64,000 nucleotides of DNA from positions 843,501 to 907,500 of the forward strand of contig NZ_CP090059.1 in NCBI RefSeq assembly GCF_021391395.1, given 5' to 3'. The DNA is from Sphingomonas cannabina (GTDB lineage Bacteria; Pseudomonadota; Alphaproteobacteria; Sphingomonadales; Sphingomonadaceae). The translations under genes and the position numbers were made by a program. The notes below the pieces were generated by a model. The model had not been told where the DNA came from and searched no databases. It saw only the letters and a list, made by a program, of their open reading frames with translations. Shown one piece after another: positions 42,917 through 51,428 of the stretch; positions within the stretch are counted from its first letter, which is position 1, and every line of letters begins with the position of its first letter.

Positions 42917-43762
42917 ATGGCCGACCAGCCCCAGCCCGTGCAAAATCCCTTGATCCCCGCCCCTGGCGTGCCCGTCATCCGGAACGTCAATTGGGGCGGT
43001 CTTCGAGCCCTCTATATCAAGGAGGTGCGCCGCTTCTTCAAGGTCCAGCTCCAGACGATCTGGGCGCCTTCGGTCACCAACCTCCTGTATCTCGCGGTTT
43101 TCACCGTCGCGGTCGGCGCGCGCAGCCCCGTGCATGTCGGCGGCGCCCAGGTGCCCTTCGCCGATTTCGTCGCGCCCGGGCTGATCGTGATGGGGATGCT
43201 GACCAACGCCTTCGCCAATTCGAGCTTCTCGCTGCTGGTCGGCAAGATCCAGGGGACGATCGTCGATTATCTGATGCCGCCGCTCTCCACGTCGGAACTG
43301 CTGGCGGCGCTGGTCGGCGGGGCGGTGACGCGCGCGTTCATGGTCGGGGCCGCCATCTGGGCGGCGATGATGCTGTGGCCCGGCGTGCACGTCATACCCG
43401 CGCATCCGCTGGCGGTGCTGTGGTTCGGCTTTCTCGGCGCGCTGTTCCTCTCGCTGATCGGCGTGCTGACGTCGATCTGGGCGGAGAAGTTCGACCATTC
43501 GGCGGCGGTCACCAACTTCGTGGTCGGTCCGCTGACCCTGCTGTCGGGCACCTTCTATTCGGTCGACAAGCTCGCGCCCGCCTTCCAGCTGGTCAGCCAC
43601 CTCAACCCGTTCTTCTACATCATCTCGGGCTTCCGCTACGGCTTCATCGGCCATTCCGATTCGCCGCTGTGGGTCGGCAGCGCCGTGGTGCTGCTGCTCG
43701 ACGTCGTGCTCGGTCTCGTCTGCTACGCGCTGCTGCGCAAGGGGTGGAAGATCAAGAGCTGA
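42917..43762 (+). CDS. ABC-2 type transporter permease
   Basis: This 281-residue inner-membrane protein has six predicted spans and the ABC-2 permease pattern: an amphipathic lead (ALYIKEVRRFFKVQLQTIWAP), VAPGLIVMGMLTNAFANSSFSL, and the late LLSGTFYSVDKLAPAFQ with NPFFYIISGFRYG, as in YadH-like permeases. No ATPase gene is adjacent, so the partner must be encoded elsewhere. The substrate is unknown; polysaccharide or lipid export is possible. A terminator follows. Confidence 0.88.
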   Translation: MADQPQPVQNPLIPAPGVPVIRNVNWGGLRALYIKEVRRFFKVQLQTIWAPSVTNLLYLAVFTVAVGARSPVHVGGAQVPFADFVAPGLIVMGMLTNAFANSSFSLLVGKIQGTIVDYLMPPLSTSELLAALVGGAVTRAFMVGAAIWAAMMLWPGVHVIPAHPLAVLWFGFLGALFLSLIGVLTSIWAEKFDHSAAVTNFVVGPLTLLSGTFYSVDKLAPAFQLVSHLNPFFYIISGFRYGFIGHSDSPLWVGSAVVLLLDVVLGLVCYALLRKGWKIKS

Positions 43763-43821
43763 GCCCAAGCGCGGACGGCGGTGTTGACCCCCCGGCCCGC
43801 TCCCCGATAAAAGCGCGCTCC

Positions 43822-43848
43822 GGGCGGTCCGGCTGGGCCGCCCTTTGC
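43822..43848 (+). terminator. intrinsic terminator before argD
   Basis: GGGCGG at 43822-43827 pairs with CCGCCC at 43838-43843, followed by TTTGCTTTTTG. It ends the permease transcript and lies just before the argD ribosome site (AAAGGAG), so argD would need its own promoter nearby or read-through. Confidence 0.65.
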
Positions 43849-43870
43849 TTTTTGACAAAGGAGACCCGCG

Positions 43871-45067
43871 GTGGCCATCACTCCCCTCATGCCCGTCTAT
43901 CCCCGGTGCGGGGTGCGGCCGGTGCGAGGCGAGGGCTGCTATCTGATCGGCGAGCGAGGCGAGCGGTATCTCGACTTCGCCGCGGGGATCGCGGTGAACG
44001 CGCTCGGTCACGGGCATCCGCACCTCACCAAGGCGATCCAGGAGCAGGCGGCGACGCTGATGCACGTCTCCAACCTCTACGGCTCGCCGCAGGGGGAGGC
44101 GCTGGCGCAGCGTATCGTCGACAACAGCTTCGCCGACACGGTGTTCTTCACCAACTCGGGGGTCGAGGCGATCGAGTGCGCGATCAAGACCGCGCGCCGC
44201 TATCACTACGCCAACGGCAATCCTGAGCGGCACAAGCTGATCACTTTCAAGAACGCCTTCCACGGCCGCTCGCTCGGTGCGATCTCAGCGACCGACCAGG
44301 CGAAGATGCGCGACGGCTTCGAGCCGCTGCTGCCGGGCTTCGACTACGTTCCGTTCAACGACCTCGAGGGCGCGCTGGCGAAGATCGACGACGAGACCGC
44401 GGGCTTCCTGGTCGAGACGGTGCAGGGCGAGGGCGGCATGACCGCCGGCACCCCCGAGTTCATCCAGGGCCTGCGCAAGGCCGCGGACGAGCACGGCCTG
44501 CTGCTGATCCTCGACGAGATCCAGTGCGGCTACGGACGCACCGGCAAGATGTGGGCCTATGAGCATTACGGCATCACCCCCGACATCCTGACCGCGGCCA
44601 AGGGCATCGGCGGCGGCTTCCCGCTCGGCGCGTGCCTGGCGACCGAGGAGGCGGCGAAGGGGATGACGTTCGGCACCCACGGCTCGACCTATGGCGGCAA
44701 TCCGCTGGGCATGGCGGCGGGGCAGGCGATCCTCGACGTGATGCTGGAGCCGGGCTTCTTCGAGCATGTCACCCGCATGGGCGAGCGCCTGCGCGCCGCG
44801 TTCGAGCAGCTGATCCCCAACCACGATCATCTGTTCGAGGAAATCCGCGGCAAGGGTCTGATGCTCGGCATCAAGATGAAGGAGCCGGCGGTCAGCCGCG
44901 AGTTCGTGGCGCATCTGCGCGACAACCACGGGCTGCTGACGGTTGCGGCGGGCGAGAATGTGTTCCGCGTGCTGCCGCCGCTGATCATCGACGAGAGCCA
45001 TATCGCCGAGTGCATCCAGAAGCTGAGCGAAGGGGCGCGGACCTATGCGCCGGCCAGCGATGATTGA
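43871..45067 (+). CDS. argD: acetylornithine/succinyldiaminopimelate aminotransferase
   Basis: This pyridoxal-phosphate aminotransferase of 398 residues acts in arginine synthesis (N-acetylornithine formation) and often also in lysine synthesis. Family landmarks are FFTNSGVEAIECAIKTAR, FHGRSLGAISATDQ, LILDEIQCGYGRTG, and the cofactor lysine in TAAKGIGGGFPLGA. Translation starts at a GTG with AAAGGAG eight bases before it. It is followed by argF after a 173-bp gap containing a large palindrome. Confidence 0.96.
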   Translation: MAITPLMPVYPRCGVRPVRGEGCYLIGERGERYLDFAAGIAVNALGHGHPHLTKAIQEQAATLMHVSNLYGSPQGEALAQRIVDNSFADTVFFTNSGVEAIECAIKTARRYHYANGNPERHKLITFKNAFHGRSLGAISATDQAKMRDGFEPLLPGFDYVPFNDLEGALAKIDDETAGFLVETVQGEGGMTAGTPEFIQGLRKAADEHGLLLILDEIQCGYGRTGKMWAYEHYGITPDILTAAKGIGGGFPLGACLATEEAAKGMTFGTHGSTYGGNPLGMAAGQAILDVMLEPGFFEHVTRMGERLRAAFEQLIPNHDHLFEEIRGKGLMLGIKMKEPAVSREFVAHLRDNHGLLTVAAGENVFRVLPPLIIDESHIAECIQKLSEGARTYAPASDD

Positions 45068-45076
45068 GGCCTTCCA

Positions 45077-45237
45077 AATCCTCCCCGAGCTTGCTCGGGG
45101 AGGGGGACCGCGCGTAGCGCGGTGGAGGGGCGCCGCGCAGCGGCGTGATCGTGGCGCGGGTGCCCGGCGACTGCGTCGCCGCCCCTCCACCACGCTGCGC
45201 GTGGTCCCCCTCCCCAAGACAAGCTTGGGGAGGATTT
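45077..45237. repeat. large extragenic palindrome between argD and argF (family B)
   Basis: It begins 9 bp after argD. The left end CCTCCCCGAGCTTGCTCGGG and the right end with CTTGGGGAGG are inverted relatives; the internal part carries GGTGGAGGGGCG and its complement GCCCCTCCACC. A relative with the same end and internal words is at 54645-54783. The last GGGGAGG of the right arm lies 7 bases before the argF ATG and serves as its ribosome-binding site. Confidence 0.88.
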
Positions 45238-45240
45238 AAG

Positions 45241-46179
45241 ATGCGCCATTTCCTCGACCTTGCCTCCGCCGGCGCGGACGGCGTCGCCGCCATCCTGGCG
45301 GACGCGATCGATCGCAAAGTCGCGCGCGCCGGCTGGCCGAAGGGGCAGCCGGACACCGACGCCCCGCTCGCCGGCCGCGTGCTGGCGATGGTGTTCGAGA
45401 AGAGCTCGACCCGCACGCGCGTCAGCTTCGACATGGCGATGCGCCAGCTCGGCGGGTCGGCGCTGATCCTCGACGGCACCACCAGCCAGCTTGGCCGCGG
45501 TGAGACGATCGCCGACACCGCACGCGTGCTCTCGGGCTTCTGCGACGCGATCATGGTGCGCACCGACGATCACGCCAAGCTGGAGGAGATGGCGGCCCAC
45601 GCCAGCGTGCCGGTGATCAACGGCCTCACCGATGCCTCGCATCCGTGCCAGATCGTCGCCGACCTGCAGACGGTGATCGAGAGCGGCAAGGCGCTGCCCG
45701 GGCTCAAATGGGCGTGGCTCGGCGACGGCAACAACGTGCTGCACTCGATCGTCGAGGCGGCCGGGCTGTTCAAATTCTCGGTCGTGGCGGGCATTCCCGC
45801 CGGCTATGACCCCGAGCAACGCTGGATCGACGCGGCCAATGCCGCGCTCGCCGGCACCAATGCGCGGGTGAGCGTCGACCGCGATCCGCTGCGCGCGGTC
45901 GAGGGCGCCGACGTGGTCGTCACCGACACCTGGATCTCGATGGGCCAGGCGCATGCCGAGGAGAAGCTCGCGGCGATGATGCCCTATCAGGTCACCGAGA
46001 CGCTGATGGCGCGCGCCAGGCCCGATGCAGTGTTCCTCCACTGCCTCCCCGCGCATCGCGAGGAGGAGGTGGTGACGGCGGTGATCGACGGGCCGCAGTC
46101 GCGGATATGGGACGAGGCGGAGAACCGCCTCCACGCTCAGAAATCGATCCTGCGCTGGTGCTTTGGGCAGGTCGGGTGA
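45241..46179 (+). CDS. argF: ornithine carbamoyltransferase
   Basis: This enzyme forms citrulline from ornithine and carbamoyl phosphate in arginine synthesis. The 312-residue protein shows carbamoyl-phosphate motif [26 protein letters not shown] HPCQ, and the ornithine loop [13 protein letters not shown]. The ATG at 45241 is preceded by GGGGAGG supplied by the repeat element; longer upstream frames run through that repeat and were rejected. It is probably cotranscribed with argD. Confidence 0.96.
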   Translation: MRHFLDLASAGADGVAAILADAIDRKVARAGWPKGQPDTDAPLAGRVLAMVFEKSSTRTRVSFDMAMRQLGGSALILDGTTSQLGRGETIADTARVLSGFCDAIMVRTDDHAKLEEMAAHASVPVINGLTDASHPCQIVADLQTVIESGKALPGLKWAWLGDGNNVLHSIVEAAGLFKFSVVAGIPAGYDPEQRWIDAANAALAGTNARVSVDRDPLRAVEGADVVVTDTWISMGQAHAEEKLAAMMPYQVTETLMARARPDAVFLHCLPAHREEEVVTAVIDGPQSRIWDEAENRLHAQKSILRWCFGQVG

Positions 46180-46208
46180 GGTTGTAAGCGGCCCGAGCCG
46201 CCTTACCT

Positions 46209-46305
46209 TCGTCACTCCCGCGAAGGCGGGAGTCCATTGTCGCTGGAGTGGCGATCTTGCCGAAAGCGCAGGATGAATGGATCCCCGCCTGCGCGGGGAT
46301 GACGA
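46209..46305. repeat. extragenic palindromic element between argF and hslO
   Basis: Left hairpin ACTCCCGCGAAGGCGGGAGT and right hairpin ATCCCCGCCTGCGCGGGGAT are placed in inverted orientation, with GTC at the left edge and GAC at the right. The inner words GTCCATTG and GAATGGAT are also complementary in part. The right hairpin ends 8 bp before the hslO start codon. Confidence 0.8.
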
Positions 46306-46311
46306 GGTGAT

Positions 46312-47226
46312 ATGAGCGAGAGTCCCAAAATCCCCGATCTCGACCGCGTGATCGGCTTCACCATCCCCGGCCGCCACGCCCGCGGCCGGATCGCGCGGCT
46401 GGGGCCGGTGCTCGACGAGATTCTGGCCGCTCATGCCTATCCGCCGCCGATCGAGCGGCTGCTCGCCGAGGCGCTGACGCTGACGGCGCTGCTGGGCTCG
46501 CTGCTCAAGGAGGCCAAGGGTCAGCTCACGCTGCAGGCGCAGACCAGCGGCGGCATCGTCAGCCTGCTGGTGTGCGACTATCAGAACGGGGAGCTGCGCG
46601 GCTATGTCCAGTTCGACCGCGACCGGCTGGGGGAGGTCGGCGAGGCGCCCTCGCTGTTCGCGCTGTTCGGCACCGGGCATCTCGCCATCACCTTCGACCA
46701 GGCGCTGACCGGCGAGCGCTATCAGGGGATCGTCCCGCTCGACGGCGACAGCGTCGCTGCCGCGGCGGAAAGCTATTTCCTGCAGTCGGAGCAGATCCCG
46801 AGCCTGATCCGCCTGGGCTCGGTGCGCCAGCCCGACGGCCGCTGCGTCGCGGGCGGGCTGTTCCTCCAGCATCTGCCGGAGGGCGAGGAAGGGCGCGAGC
46901 GCATCCAGGCGCGCGAGGATCATCCCGAATGGCACCATGTCGAGGCGCTGGGCGCGACGATGGGCGCCGACGAGCTCGCCGATCCCGCAGTCAGCCTGGA
47001 GACGCTGGTATGGCGCCTGTTCAACGAGGAGGACGAGGTGCGGCTGCTGAAAGCCACCGACCTCAGCAAGGGGTGCCGCTGCGACGGCGCCTATATCACC
47101 CAGGTGCTCGCAAAATTTCCCCCTGAGGAGCGCGCGGCGATGGCGGATGAAAATGGCGTCATTACCGTGGATTGCGCCTTCTGCGCGACCAGCTTTCCGG
47201 TCGAGGCGGCGACCATCGGCGCCTGA
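46312..47226 (+). CDS. hslO: Hsp33 redox-regulated chaperone
   Basis: This cytoplasmic holdase chaperone is switched on by oxidation. The 304-residue protein has the N-terminal Hsp33 domain (AEALTLTALLGSLLKEAKG, TSGGIVSLLVCDYQNGELRG) and the C-terminal zinc centre formed by CRCDGAYI and VDCAFC, four cysteines in CXC and CXXC arrangement. The middle linker DHPEWHHVEALGATM fits the redox-sensing region. The GAGG before the start overlaps the edge of the preceding repeat. Confidence 0.95.
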   Translation: MSESPKIPDLDRVIGFTIPGRHARGRIARLGPVLDEILAAHAYPPPIERLLAEALTLTALLGSLLKEAKGQLTLQAQTSGGIVSLLVCDYQNGELRGYVQFDRDRLGEVGEAPSLFALFGTGHLAITFDQALTGERYQGIVPLDGDSVAAAAESYFLQSEQIPSLIRLGSVRQPDGRCVAGGLFLQHLPEGEEGRERIQAREDHPEWHHVEALGATMGADELADPAVSLETLVWRLFNEEDEVRLLKATDLSKGCRCDGAYITQVLAKFPPEERAAMADENGVITVDCAFCATSFPVEAATIGA

Positions 47227-47327
47227 GGGCCATTGCAACCGCACGGCTCGCCGCCCACATCCCTCGGCAAATCGTGACGGGGGCGATTCGATCAGCGGAT
47301 CGCTCCCGTCACGCGGAGGCACGATCG

Positions 47328-47744
47328 ATGATGATGCGTGATCTTGTCCGCGCAGGGGCAGCGGGCGGTGTGTTGATGTGCGGATTGGCGGGAATGGCCG
47401 CGCCGGCGCAGGCGCCGGGCTTCGCCGCTCTGAAGGGGCTGGAGCGCGGGCAATGGCAACTGCGCGAGGCGAGCGGTACCAGCCGCGCGATATGCCTCGG
47501 CGACCCCGTCAGCCTGTTCCAGCAGCGCCACCGCGGCATCGAGTGCAGCCGGCTCGTGCTTGAGAACGGCCCGAGCCGCGCCACCGTCAGCTATACCTGC
47601 CCCGGCGCGGGCCGCGGCCGCACCACCATCACCGTCGAGACGCCGCGGCTGGTGCGCATCCAGAGCCAGGGCCTCGAGGAGGGCGCGCCGTTCGATCTCG
47701 ACATCGAGGCGCGCAAGATCGGCACCTGCGCGGCCGGGAATTGA
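47328..47744 (+). CDS. exported DUF3617-like protein
   Basis: This 138-residue protein starts MMMRDLVRAGAAGGVLMCG with a signal peptide ending in APAQA. The mature part has GLERGQWQLREA, ICLGDPVSLFQQRHRGIECS, YTCPGAGRGRTTI and EARKIGTCAAGN, with four or five cysteines, a pattern like the DUF3617 family common in sphingomonads. GGAGG lies eight bases before the first of three in-frame ATG codons. Function unknown; it is likely periplasmic. Confidence 0.8.
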   Translation: MMMRDLVRAGAAGGVLMCGLAGMAAPAQAPGFAALKGLERGQWQLREASGTSRAICLGDPVSLFQQRHRGIECSRLVLENGPSRATVSYTCPGAGRGRTTITVETPRLVRIQSQGLEEGAPFDLDIEARKIGTCAAGN

Positions 47745-47785
47745 CGCGTTAACCATTTATTTACCAATTTTCGTTATAGAAGGTG

Positions 47786-47855
47786 TCGTGCCTTCACGGG
47801 GCACACTCTCTCCCTAGCTGACTAGAGAACTGGGCCGCTCCCGAGCGGCCCTTTT
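47786..47855 (+). ncRNA. candidate small RNA ending in intrinsic terminator
   Basis: An AT-rich stretch with TATAGA at 47775-47780 is followed by a hairpin (GTGCC, loop, GGCAC), a CU-rich single-stranded-looking segment with CUCUCUCCCUAG, and a perfect terminator: GGGCCGCT at 47832-47839 pairs with AGCGGCCC at 47844-47851, then TTTT. This would give a transcript of about 70 nt with an anti-Shine-Dalgarno-like loop, as in known alphaproteobacterial small RNAs. A plain 5' or 3' untranslated region is the alternative. No preQ1 riboswitch signature was seen although queC follows. Confidence 0.45.
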
Positions 47856-47907
47856 CTCATGCGTCGTTGTTGCGACGGCGCGAGCGGGGGCGTAGCGGGA
47901 ACGCGAT

Positions 47908-48591
47908 ATGACTCAATCCCTTGCCGTCGCGCTCGTCTCGGGCGGGCTCGATTCGATGGTGTCCGCGGCGCGTGCGCGCGAGGACGGCCACCGGCTGCTC
48001 GCGCTCTCGATCGACTATAACCAGCGCCATCAGGTCGAGCTCGCCGCGGCGCGGCGTATCGCGGCGATGCTGGACGCCGAGCGACACGTCGTGCTGCCGC
48101 TCGACCTCTCAGCGTTCGGCGGTTCCGCGCTCACCGCCGACATCGACGTGCCGAAGGGCGGGGTGGGGGACGACATTCCCGTCACCTATGTGCCGGCGCG
48201 CAACACCATCTTCCTCAGCCTCGCGCTGGGCTGGGCCGAGGCGACCGGCGCGCGTGACATCTACATCGGCGTCAACGCGCTCGACTATTCGGGCTATCCC
48301 GATTGCCGGCCGGAATTCATCGCCGAATATGAAAAGCTCGCCGAAGTGGCGACTAAGGCGGGGGTGGAGGGCCAGCCCTTCCGCATCCGCGCGCCGCTCC
48401 AGCACATGACCAAGGCCGACATCGTGCGCGAAGCGGCGCGTCTGGGGCTCGACGCCGGCCTCAGCTGGTCGTGCTACGATCCAGCGCCCGGCGGCGTGCA
48501 TTGCGGGCTGTGCGACAGCTGCCGGCTGCGCGCCAAGGGGTTCGAGGAAGCCGGGCTTCCCGATCCGACCGTCTACGCCGCCAAGCCATGA
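47908..48591 (+). CDS. queC: 7-cyano-7-deazaguanine synthase
   Basis: This ATP-dependent enzyme converts 7-carboxy-7-deazaguanine to preQ0 in queuosine synthesis. The 227-residue protein has the PP-loop VSGGLDSMVS at the N-terminus, PARNTIFLSLALGWAE, and the zinc-binding cysteines in SCYDPAPGGVHCGLCDSC. Its stop overlaps the queE start by four bases. Confidence 0.97.
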   Translation: MTQSLAVALVSGGLDSMVSAARAREDGHRLLALSIDYNQRHQVELAAARRIAAMLDAERHVVLPLDLSAFGGSALTADIDVPKGGVGDDIPVTYVPARNTIFLSLALGWAEATGARDIYIGVNALDYSGYPDCRPEFIAEYEKLAEVATKAGVEGQPFRIRAPLQHMTKADIVREAARLGLDAGLSWSCYDPAPGGVHCGLCDSCRLRAKGFEEAGLPDPTVYAAKP

Positions 48592-49220
48592 GCTACGCCG
48601 TCAAGGAGCTGTTCCTGACGCTCCAGGGCGAGGGCGTGAACGCGGGGCGCCGGGCGGTGTTCGTGCGCTTCGCCGGCTGCAACCTCTGGTCGGGACGCGA
48701 GCAGGACCGGGCGAGCGCGATCTGCCAGTTCTGCGACACCGATTTCGTCGGCACCGACGGCGCCGGCGGCGGTCGCTTCGCCGATGCGGCGGCGCTGGCC
48801 GAGGCGGTGGCGCAGGCGTGGGGACCGGCACGCGAGCGGCGTTTCGCGGTGCTGACCGGCGGCGAGCCGATGCTCCAGGTCGACGATGCGCTCGTCGAGG
48901 CGCTCCATGCTGAGGGCTTCGAGATCGCGATCGAGAGCAACGGCACGCTGCCGGCGCATCCGGGGCTCGATTGGGTGTGCATCAGCCCCAAGGCGGGCAG
49001 CGAGGTCGTCCAGCGGTCCGGCGACGAATTGAAGCTGGTATGGCCGCAGCCTGGGACCGACGTCGACGCGCTGGAGCAGTGGGACTTCGCCCATTTCCTT
49101 GTCCAGCCGATGGACAGCGCCGACGCCGAGGCCAATCGCGAAGCCGCGGTCGCCTTCGCGATGGAGCGGCCGAAGTGGCGGCTGTCGCTCCAGACGCACA
49201 AGCTGCTGGGATTGCGTTAG
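48588..49220 (+). CDS. queE: 7-carboxy-7-deazaguanine synthase, radical SAM
   Basis: This radical SAM enzyme makes 7-carboxy-7-deazaguanine from 6-carboxy-tetrahydropterin. The 210-residue protein has LFLTLQGEGVNAGRRAVFVR and a cluster motif in which the first Cys (in FAGCNLW) and the second (in AICQFCD) are separated by 14 residues: CX14CX2C rather than the usual CX3CX2C. This variant is known in the Burkholderia multivorans enzyme. VLTGGEPMLQ and ISPKAG follow. It is coupled to queC. Confidence 0.94.
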   Translation: MSYAVKELFLTLQGEGVNAGRRAVFVRFAGCNLWSGREQDRASAICQFCDTDFVGTDGAGGGRFADAAALAEAVAQAWGPARERRFAVLTGGEPMLQVDDALVEALHAEGFEIAIESNGTLPAHPGLDWVCISPKAGSEVVQRSGDELKLVWPQPGTDVDALEQWDFAHFLVQPMDSADAEANREAAVAFAMERPKWRLSLQTHKLLGLR

Positions 49221-49248
49221 GGCGCGGCTGGGCCGCCTAAGCTCTCAT

Positions 49249-49329
49249 CGTCATCCCGGCGGAAGCCGGGATCTCGTGCCTCAGGCGGCGCGCTTGCCGC
49301 CGGAGATCCCGGCTTTCGCCGGGATGACG
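49249..49329. repeat. extragenic palindrome with 27-bp arms
   Basis: The left arm starting CGTCATCCCGGCGG and the right arm ending CGCCGGGATGACG are reverse complements over 27 bases with one mismatch, around a central GC-rich loop that has its own GGCGGC/GCCGCC pairing. It lies between the convergent ends of queE and a minus-strand hypothetical gene. Confidence 0.85.
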
Positions 49330-49339
49330 GCCCGTTGTC

Positions 49340-50017
49340 CTAAACCCCGCCCCAGCGCTGCGGCCCGCATTTGCGCGACTGCCACGTGTCCTTCTTCCAG
49401 CATCTGGCTTCCATCGACGGCAGCGTGATCGGGCGCGGGTTGATGCCCCAGGGGAATTGCTGATCGCGGCTCAGCTTCAGCGAGTTGCGCATCTCGCGCA
49501 TCCGCTCGCTCGCCAGCGTGCCGAAGCTGCCGCGCGGCGTGAACAGCGCGGCATGGCCGATCTCGGCCGCCGTCTGGCAGAAGGTGAGCTGCGCGCCCAC
49601 CGTCGAGAAGCTCGAATAGACGCGGGTGCCATAGCTGTCCAAGGCGGTCTGACCGGCCTTCTTGGTCTTGGCGGTGCGCACGAAATATTTGGTGAGCGTG
49701 TCGTAGGATGTCTTGAGCTCGGTCTCGTGGTCGTCGAGCAGGTTGTTGTAGTTGCTCACCGTCAGCAGATAGGGCGCGAACTGGCACTGGAGCGCGGCGA
49801 CATTGAGCGCCGCGCGCAGGTTCCACACTAGTGCTGCGCGCAGCTCGGCGGGCGTCGCGCCGGGCAGGTCCTGGGCGATCATGCCCGGCTCCGCCCCCGT
49901 CACCGGTGCGCCGCGCAGGTCCGGCGACTGGAAGAAGAACTGGGCCGACGCCGGCTGCGCCATAAGGGCCGGCGCGATCATCGCGACGGCGACAGCCAGG
50001 GAACGCAACACTCTCAT
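49340..50017 (-). CDS. exported hypothetical protein
   Basis: This 225-residue protein has a clear signal peptide (MRVLRSLAVAVAMIAPALMAQPASAQ). The mature part has several Cys (LQCQFAPYLL, LTFCQTAAEIG, ARCWKKDTW, KCGPQRW) and a helical centre with NYNNLLDDHETELK. No known domain was recognised. The ATG at 50017 has GAGGGG just upstream. The protein seems to be periplasmic and disulfide-bonded; function unknown. Confidence 0.75.
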   Translation of the reverse strand: MRVLRSLAVAVAMIAPALMAQPASAQFFFQSPDLRGAPVTGAEPGMIAQDLPGATPAELRAALVWNLRAALNVAALQCQFAPYLLTVSNYNNLLDDHETELKTSYDTLTKYFVRTAKTKKAGQTALDSYGTRVYSSFSTVGAQLTFCQTAAEIGHAALFTPRGSFGTLASERMREMRNSLKLSRDQQFPWGINPRPITLPSMEARCWKKDTWQSRKCGPQRWGGV

Positions 50018-50182
50018 CAGACCCCTCTCACACACTCCGGGCCTTGGATTACGGAAATTGGCGCGCGTTCCCAAGAGGTTTTTCGCGTTGTGCGCGCGTT
50101 TCAGCAAGCTGAAACGGTTGCGGCACCGCCCTCCACCCGCATTCCAACGATGCTTCGCATCGCCGGAACCTTGGCGGGTTTC

Positions 50183-50246
50183 GCCCGCTCCCCCACCCGG
50201 CCACCCATAAGATACTGCCGTTGGGTGGCCGGGTGGGGGAGCGGGC
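50183..50246. repeat. 25-bp inverted repeat, REP family A
   Basis: Arms 50183-50207 and 50222-50246 are exact reverse complements (GCCCGCTCCCCCACCCGG and so on) around a 14-base loop, and share their sequence with 30132-30213. It is the main content of the 329-bp gap 50018-50346. That gap also holds an isolated perfect hairpin, GTTTCAGCAAGCTGAAAC, at 50098-50115 and a terminator at its right end; no gene was seen there. Confidence 0.9.
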
Positions 50247-50292
50247 CGGTGCCGCTCAGCGCAGCTGAACCATCAAGCTCCGCCAAAACGAA

Positions 50293-50320
50293 GGGGCCGC
50301 CCGGTCGCCCGGACGGCCCC
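50293..50320 (-). terminator. intrinsic terminator of the Thr/Asn-rich lipoprotein gene
   Basis: On the minus strand GGGGCCG pairs with CGGCCCC around a GC-rich loop, followed by TTCGTTTTGG. It lies 27 bp after the stop of the lipoprotein gene. The T-run is interrupted but otherwise fits. Confidence 0.7.
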
Positions 50321-50346
50321 TCGAACTCAGCAACCAGTGCGCGAGA

Positions 50347-50616
50347 TTACATCGCGTTGGTGGTGGTCGTCTCGTTGGTGACCGTCGTCTCGTTGGTGAC
50401 GGTGGTGTCGTTCGCGAGCAGGGCGTCGTTGCCCATCGCGCCGTCGACCGCGGTCATGTTGTCGGTCACGGTGCCGTCCATGGTCGCGTCGGTCGCATTG
50501 ACGTCGGTCACGACGGTGTTGGTGGTCTCGGTGCTGTTGCCGCCGCACGCCGAAACGAGCAGCGCGGCGCCGGCGATCATCGAGCCGGTAACGACCTTGG
50601 AAAGAATTGCACGCAT
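50347..50616 (-). CDS. small Thr/Asn-rich lipoprotein
   Basis: This 89-residue protein has a lipoprotein signal (MRAILSKVVTGSMIAGAALLVSAC, Cys at the lipobox). The mature part is almost entirely Thr, Asn, Asp, Val and Met, with a repeated TNETTVTNETTTTN ending and no recognised domain. It would be a flexible, acidic, disordered tether on the membrane. The ATG at 50616 was chosen because the signal begins there; a longer frame was rejected. The repetitive DNA around 50355-50410 (GGTGACCGTCGTCTCGTT units) suggests recent slippage growth. Confidence 0.75.
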   Translation of the reverse strand: MRAILSKVVTGSMIAGAALLVSACGGNSTETTNTVVTDVNATDATMDGTVTDNMTAVDGAMGNDALLANDTTVTNETTVTNETTTTNAM

Positions 50617-50686
50617 CTGGAAGCTCCCTAGAATAAGGCGATCCGGGTGGGCTGGATGGCCTTTAATACCCAAATCGCGGTAGACA

Positions 50687-51373
50687 TTAAACGGTTCGCG
50701 CGGCGCCCTCAAGACGCTTTGTTCCGCTTCCGTCAAGTTCGCCGAGAAACGTCGGAAAGCCCAACGCCAGGGCGGCATCGAAGGTTTCCAGAGAGGAATC
50801 GATTCCCAGCGTCGCGGCGCTAGTGACGCCCAGATCGGCGATTCCGCACGGTACGATGCCCTGAAAATGGGACAGGTCGGGCGCGATGTTCACGGAAAAG
50901 CCATGAAGTGTTACCCATTTCTTCACGCGCACACCGATCGCGCCGATCTTCGCCTCGGCGCCGCCGTCCTTCGTCCAGATGCCGACCTTGCCCGGAATGC
51001 GGTAGCCGGTGATGCCGATCCGGCCGAGCGCGTCGATCACCCAGCCTTCCAGTGCATGAACGAAGCAGCGCACGTCGCGGCCGCGGCGGGCAAGGTCGAG
51101 CACCAGATAGCCGACGCGCTGGCCGGGGCCATGATAGGTATAGCGGCCGCCGCGCCCGGTCTTGTGGACGGGGAAGCGCGGATCGACCAGCTCGGCCGGA
51201 TCGGCGCTGGTGCCTTCGGTATAGAGCGGCGGATGCTCGAGCAGCCAGACGAGCTCGGGCGCGCGGCCCTCCTGCACGGCGGCGGCGCGCGCCTCCATCT
51301 CGGCGACCGCGGCCTCGTAATCGACCGGCGCCGCCGCCACGCGCCACTCCACGCCTTCGCGAAAATCGGACAT
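50687..51373 (-). CDS. lipB: octanoyltransferase LipB
   Basis: This enzyme transfers octanoyl groups from acyl carrier protein to lipoate-dependent enzymes. The 228-residue protein has [35 protein letters not shown], the catalytic Lys in [14 protein letters not shown], and Cys in [16 protein letters not shown]. The ATG at 51373 gives a full-length enzyme. A nested palindrome lies upstream. Confidence 0.96.
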   Translation of the reverse strand: MSDFREGVEWRVAAAPVDYEAAVAEMEARAAAVQEGRAPELVWLLEHPPLYTEGTSADPAELVDPRFPVHKTGRGGRYTYHGPGQRVGYLVLDLARRGRDVRCFVHALEGWVIDALGRIGITGYRIPGKVGIWTKDGGAEAKIGAIGVRVKKWVTLHGFSVNIAPDLSHFQGIVPCGIADLGVTSAATLGIDSSLETFDAALALGFPTFLGELDGSGTKRLEGAARTV

Positions 51374-51428
51374 GACCGCCAGATGTGCGCGGTCGCGGCG
51401 ATTGGCAAGGATGAGAAGCTTCGGCTAA

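Noticed and set aside
47745..47907. preQ1 riboswitch before queC
   Set aside because: The conserved A-rich tail and pseudoknot pattern of preQ1-I are missing; the terminator with a CU-rich loop fits a small RNA or simple terminator better.
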